A stretch of 64,000 nt of DNA. Origin: Eopsaltria australis (Eukaryota > Chordata > Aves > Passeriformes > Petroicidae). The stretch spans positions 1,860,001 through 1,924,000 of the forward strand of contig JAVTVJ010000068.1 in NCBI GenBank assembly GCA_034509425.1, written 5' to 3'. Positions 60,901 to 64,000 of this stretch are shown one piece after another. Each line of letters starts with the position of its first letter. The stretch's first letter is position 1. Both the position numbers and the translations under genes were made by a program. Under the pieces are notes generated by a model. That model was not told where the DNA came from and did not search any database. It worked only from the letters and a program-made list of their open reading frames with translations.

Positions 60901-63900
60901 CCCACCAAAGCCAGCCTCCCACCTCGTGCTGTGCCTGGGTAAGAGGACACTGGGGAGTGAGCTCCGGTTGGCAACTCAGCTAATTAAACATTAATGAAGT
61001 CCTTTCAAAAGAGGGAGCTTTGCTTCACACTTCTGAACGCCTAAATCCAATCTGTAAATGTTTGTTTTCCCCATTTTAGCTTTTTAATTTATTCCTCAAT
61101 TTTGTAACCTCTGAAATGATAATAAAATGTACTAGATTTGAAATAGAAGTCTCCAAACAGTATTTTGGCAATCTGTTAGGAGCTGGAATACATATGGATC
61201 ACCCTGTAAATCTAAATTATTGGCACTCAGGAGAGATTATTTCCATCTATTTTGTTTTATTGTGTAATATTTTGCAGCTATGGCTGCAGTGCTGTTATTA
61301 ACTTGTGATAGTTCTAAACCCGGGTAGGTGATTAGATCATTTACTGTGTAAAATTCAGGCCTCTGAAGTAAGATGGTGCTAATCAGTCGAGCCATAGGAG
61401 TCCCAGCTGCTCACCCTCTCCAAAGATTTGACCCCTACTGTATTGGATAAGTCTCAACAGAATTTTAGTTTGTAATTGAAAACAGTTGCTAGAATATAGT
61501 TTTTATTGACTTGCTCTAATAGAGATAAGATACAGAAAACATTGTCACAGCACAGGATGATTTTAATTTACACAAAGAAGTTCATGAATGACAGGAAAAC
61601 AGTCTTTCCAGATACAAAGATGGTTTTGCATATTGCAAACATGCTTTCAACCATTTGGAAAGAAGTATTTTTCTCTGTTGAAGTTAATTCCTTTTCATAT
61701 TAGCATGAATTACTAATGTATCTTTAAAAATAAGATATCTCTTTAAGCTAAGTGACAGCTGGCATTGGTGAAAGAAAATTTTTCAACTAGGGTATTGCCA
61801 CAAAGTCACTGTTGATCCTCAGGCAAGAGATTCTATTGGCTTTCTTGCATGTAAAGTGAGATAAGTCATCCCTCATAGCTAAGGTAGGACTTCCTTCCTT
61901 TTTTTCTCTCTCTCCACATCATTGCACTTTAGATGGATTTGAATTTATTCACTTAGGAAAAAAAAGTAAACCCATGCTTGCTCAAGAAGCACACAAACAG
62001 ACTTGAGAATTCCCAAGTCTAGCACCAGTTTCCACAGGAGGAGAAGAGGACAGATAGAGTTACTCACAGACTGTCACTCACAGAAAGCTGTGAAGGTGTT
62101 TTTCTGGGCAGTTGGGACCTGCCTGAGAGATGGCTTTCACCAGAGCCTTTCTGAGCCCAGCTGCAGCCACCGCTGATGCAGGCAGCACTCACTGCTCTCA
62201 CAGCTTCCCCAGCTGATTGGGAAGGCAGTAGCTTGAGTTATGAAGGGTTATGTTATTCCAGAGTTTTATAAATGCAGATTGCCACTACAACCACATACAC
62301 AAAAAACACCAGACTTCTTAGGTAAGTCAGGGACCAAGATGGAAGAAGACTTACAGTTCCAAGTCCTGCATTTAACATGCAATAAAAGCTCTTCCCCCAG
62401 ACACTCACAGTATTTGATTTGAAAGTATAAAAATGTATTACTCTTGCTGTGTTATGTCTATTGGGGGCTCATTTAATGCACTTTTACTGTCCTAGCCCAA
62501 TTGATTCAGACATAGCTGACATAAAAATGTTATTTAGAGAAGCAGGTGAATGTTATGTAAAACCAGAAGAATGCCATTCAGAACTCCAGCTCCTACTAAC
62601 CTACACAATAATGCTGGAGGGAGCGTTCAGCTTATTTTCTCAAACTATCACTTATGGCTTAGGTTTCAGACCATAAGTCAATGACAGCAGTTAATTCAAA
62701 TAACAATTAGAACTGCCATTTAGAGGTGAAGTGATTTTAACTTCTCACCATTAATACATCCTATGCTAGCAAAACATGTAATGGAGGAACTTCTCTCTTC
62801 AAACAGTAAGCATTTGTATTTGTTTGATATGTTTACAGACTGATGTTAGTAGTTTTATTTATAAGAAAAATAACAATAAAAATATATATAAAATGAATTG
62901 CTAGTGAATAGCAGCTGGCCTTAGAAAAAATACAGGAAGACAGCACAGGGACACTCTCACATACTTAAAGCAACAAAGAATGACTTGTCCAAGCATTCTG
63001 TCAGCTCTTCAAAATGAAATTCATATGATCAGACATCCATGCACATGATCAGACATCCATGCATGCTGTGGTATGTGTTCTCTGCACATTTTTGTCAGTC
63101 TCAGTCACTGAGCAGCTTGCTCAATAAAGACAAAAAAATCCGAAACATAAATTTTTCTTATGGTTTTGATAAAGGTGTTACATTATCTACATTATCAACA
63201 TTTGCAGTAACACAGCACCAGTTTGAGATCTTGTCAGAGCTTACAAAAGTAGCTGAGCCAGGTCTTATTGGCAGGGAGATGGAAAACTTCCAGCAGCTCC
63301 CAGGTGCCCAGAGTTCAGCAGCAATTAAAGATGTGCCACTCTGCCTCCGAACCAAGACCATGATAGCTTGTAAAGACTCAAAACAAAGCTAGGAATATCC
63401 TGTCAGCTTTTGGAAGCAATGTAAAACTGAAGTTCTGGCTACATGTGGTCATTAGATATCCCTTCAAGTGGTTGGAAAATATAGTGCAATAACTCCTTTA
63501 TTCTGGACAGGTGCCACTCAGGTTTACTCCCCCACCTGGCAGCTGATGTTCCCTCTGTGGCCTCCCTTTATGAACAGGCTGGTGGATGGGAGCTCTGCTT
63601 CATGCACGACTTTCATTCTCTGCATGCCTGCTGTGATAGTGTGCTCTTCAGCTTTCAGCTTGCCTGAGGATTCCATCAATGAGAGCATGTGGTTAAAGTT
63701 AACATGTGGAAAATGGGTAACCTCATCACTTGAGAAGCATTGTCACACAGGAGTTTTGGGGAATATTCTAAACATTTACATGTAAAACTTGTTTCCCATT
63801 CCACTCAACCACTTCAGGACTGAATGCCTCTTACAGTTAAGAACCTTAGCGTTTTCCAGAGGTCTTTCAGAATATTTGAAGCTTACCATGCTTTGAGCAT

Positions 63901-63940
63901 ACTAATGTTCCTGCCCCCTAGAGACTGGACTGAAAGTCAA
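54908..63940. other. 9 kb of noncoding sequence, no gene recognised
   Basis: Frames are short. A GC-richer patch at about 57240-57560 contains overlapping frames of about 100 codons on both strands with no recognisable protein. Positions 56320-56610 are AT-rich with a composition often seen in conserved noncoding DNA. A perfect CAG|GTAAGT splice-donor consensus lies at 60467-60475 and a TAG|GTAAGT at 62319-62327, neither with a convincing exon in front. A run of 11 A lies at 58640-58650. Confidence 0.6.
63025..63064 (+). repeat. 20-base tandem duplication
   Basis: The unit atgatcagacatccatgcac is repeated directly; the second copy differs only in its last base. A recent small duplication. 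Confidence 0.93.
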
Positions 63941-64000
63941 ACAGAACCACAGAAATATCTAAGTTGGAAAAGACCTATATAATCATCAAGTCCAACCCTT
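63941..64000 (-). mobile_element. CR1 LINE 3' end, reverse orientation, cut by the window edge
   Basis: The plus strand reads a decayed octamer (aaccacagaaa), then atctaagttggaaaagacct and 'atcatcaagtccaaccc', the reverse CR1 tail. The element continues beyond the right edge, so its length is unknown. Confidence 0.87.

Noticed and set aside
1..64000. CRISPR arrays, tRNA or rRNA genes, operons, known microRNAs
   Set aside because: None was seen on reading. There are no regularly spaced repeats, no cloverleaf-type sequence I could recognise, and no familiar microRNA seed in a hairpin context.

Overview
This window looks like nuclear DNA from a bird. It is AT-rich, has no operon-like gene packing, and carries at least ten fragments of CR1, the LINE family that dominates avian genomes. 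The fragments show the CR1 hallmarks: a 3' tail of tandem octamers related to ATTCTRTG and the conserved 'ttggaagggacct' block (or its complement) just before it. The tail variants would suit a neoavian or passerine bird, but I cannot name the species. I found no protein-coding gene, rRNA, tRNA, CRISPR array or bacterial-style signal that I could support. The window is best read as intergenic sequence or the inside of a very long intron.

Layout. Positions 1-5747 are AT-rich and unannotated, with one weak micro-exon candidate near 2.5 kb and a CpG-retaining block at 4.9-5.4 kb. From 5.5 to 7.7 kb lies a GC-richer patch with three CR1 fragments in alternating orientation. From 7.7 to 18 kb nothing firm is seen apart from a C-tract and one doubtful ancient CR1 scrap. 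Two minus-strand CR1 tails sit at 18.0 and 18.3 kb. From 18.4 to 25 kb there are small tandem repeats, a 31-base TG microsatellite and two unusual short inverted repeats. Two plus-strand CR1 pieces lie at 25.0-25.2 kb and 26.6-27.4 kb. The second is the longest mobile element here and keeps recognisable but broken reverse-transcriptase coding sequence. From 27.4 to 48.5 kb I see only small duplications. CR1 tails follow at 48.5 kb and 54.8-54.9 kb, and one runs off the right edge from 63.94 kb.

Function. There is no set of genes to connect. The sequence records repeated insertion, 5' truncation and decay of CR1 in both orientations. A few compact blocks keep CpG dinucleotides or have enhancer-like composition, and alignment to other birds could test whether they are conserved noncoding elements. 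Four exact AGGTAAGT donor-like sites were noticed on the plus strand and no exact match on the minus strand. This hints weakly that the window may be an intron of a plus-strand gene. I found no evidence of a new biological system.
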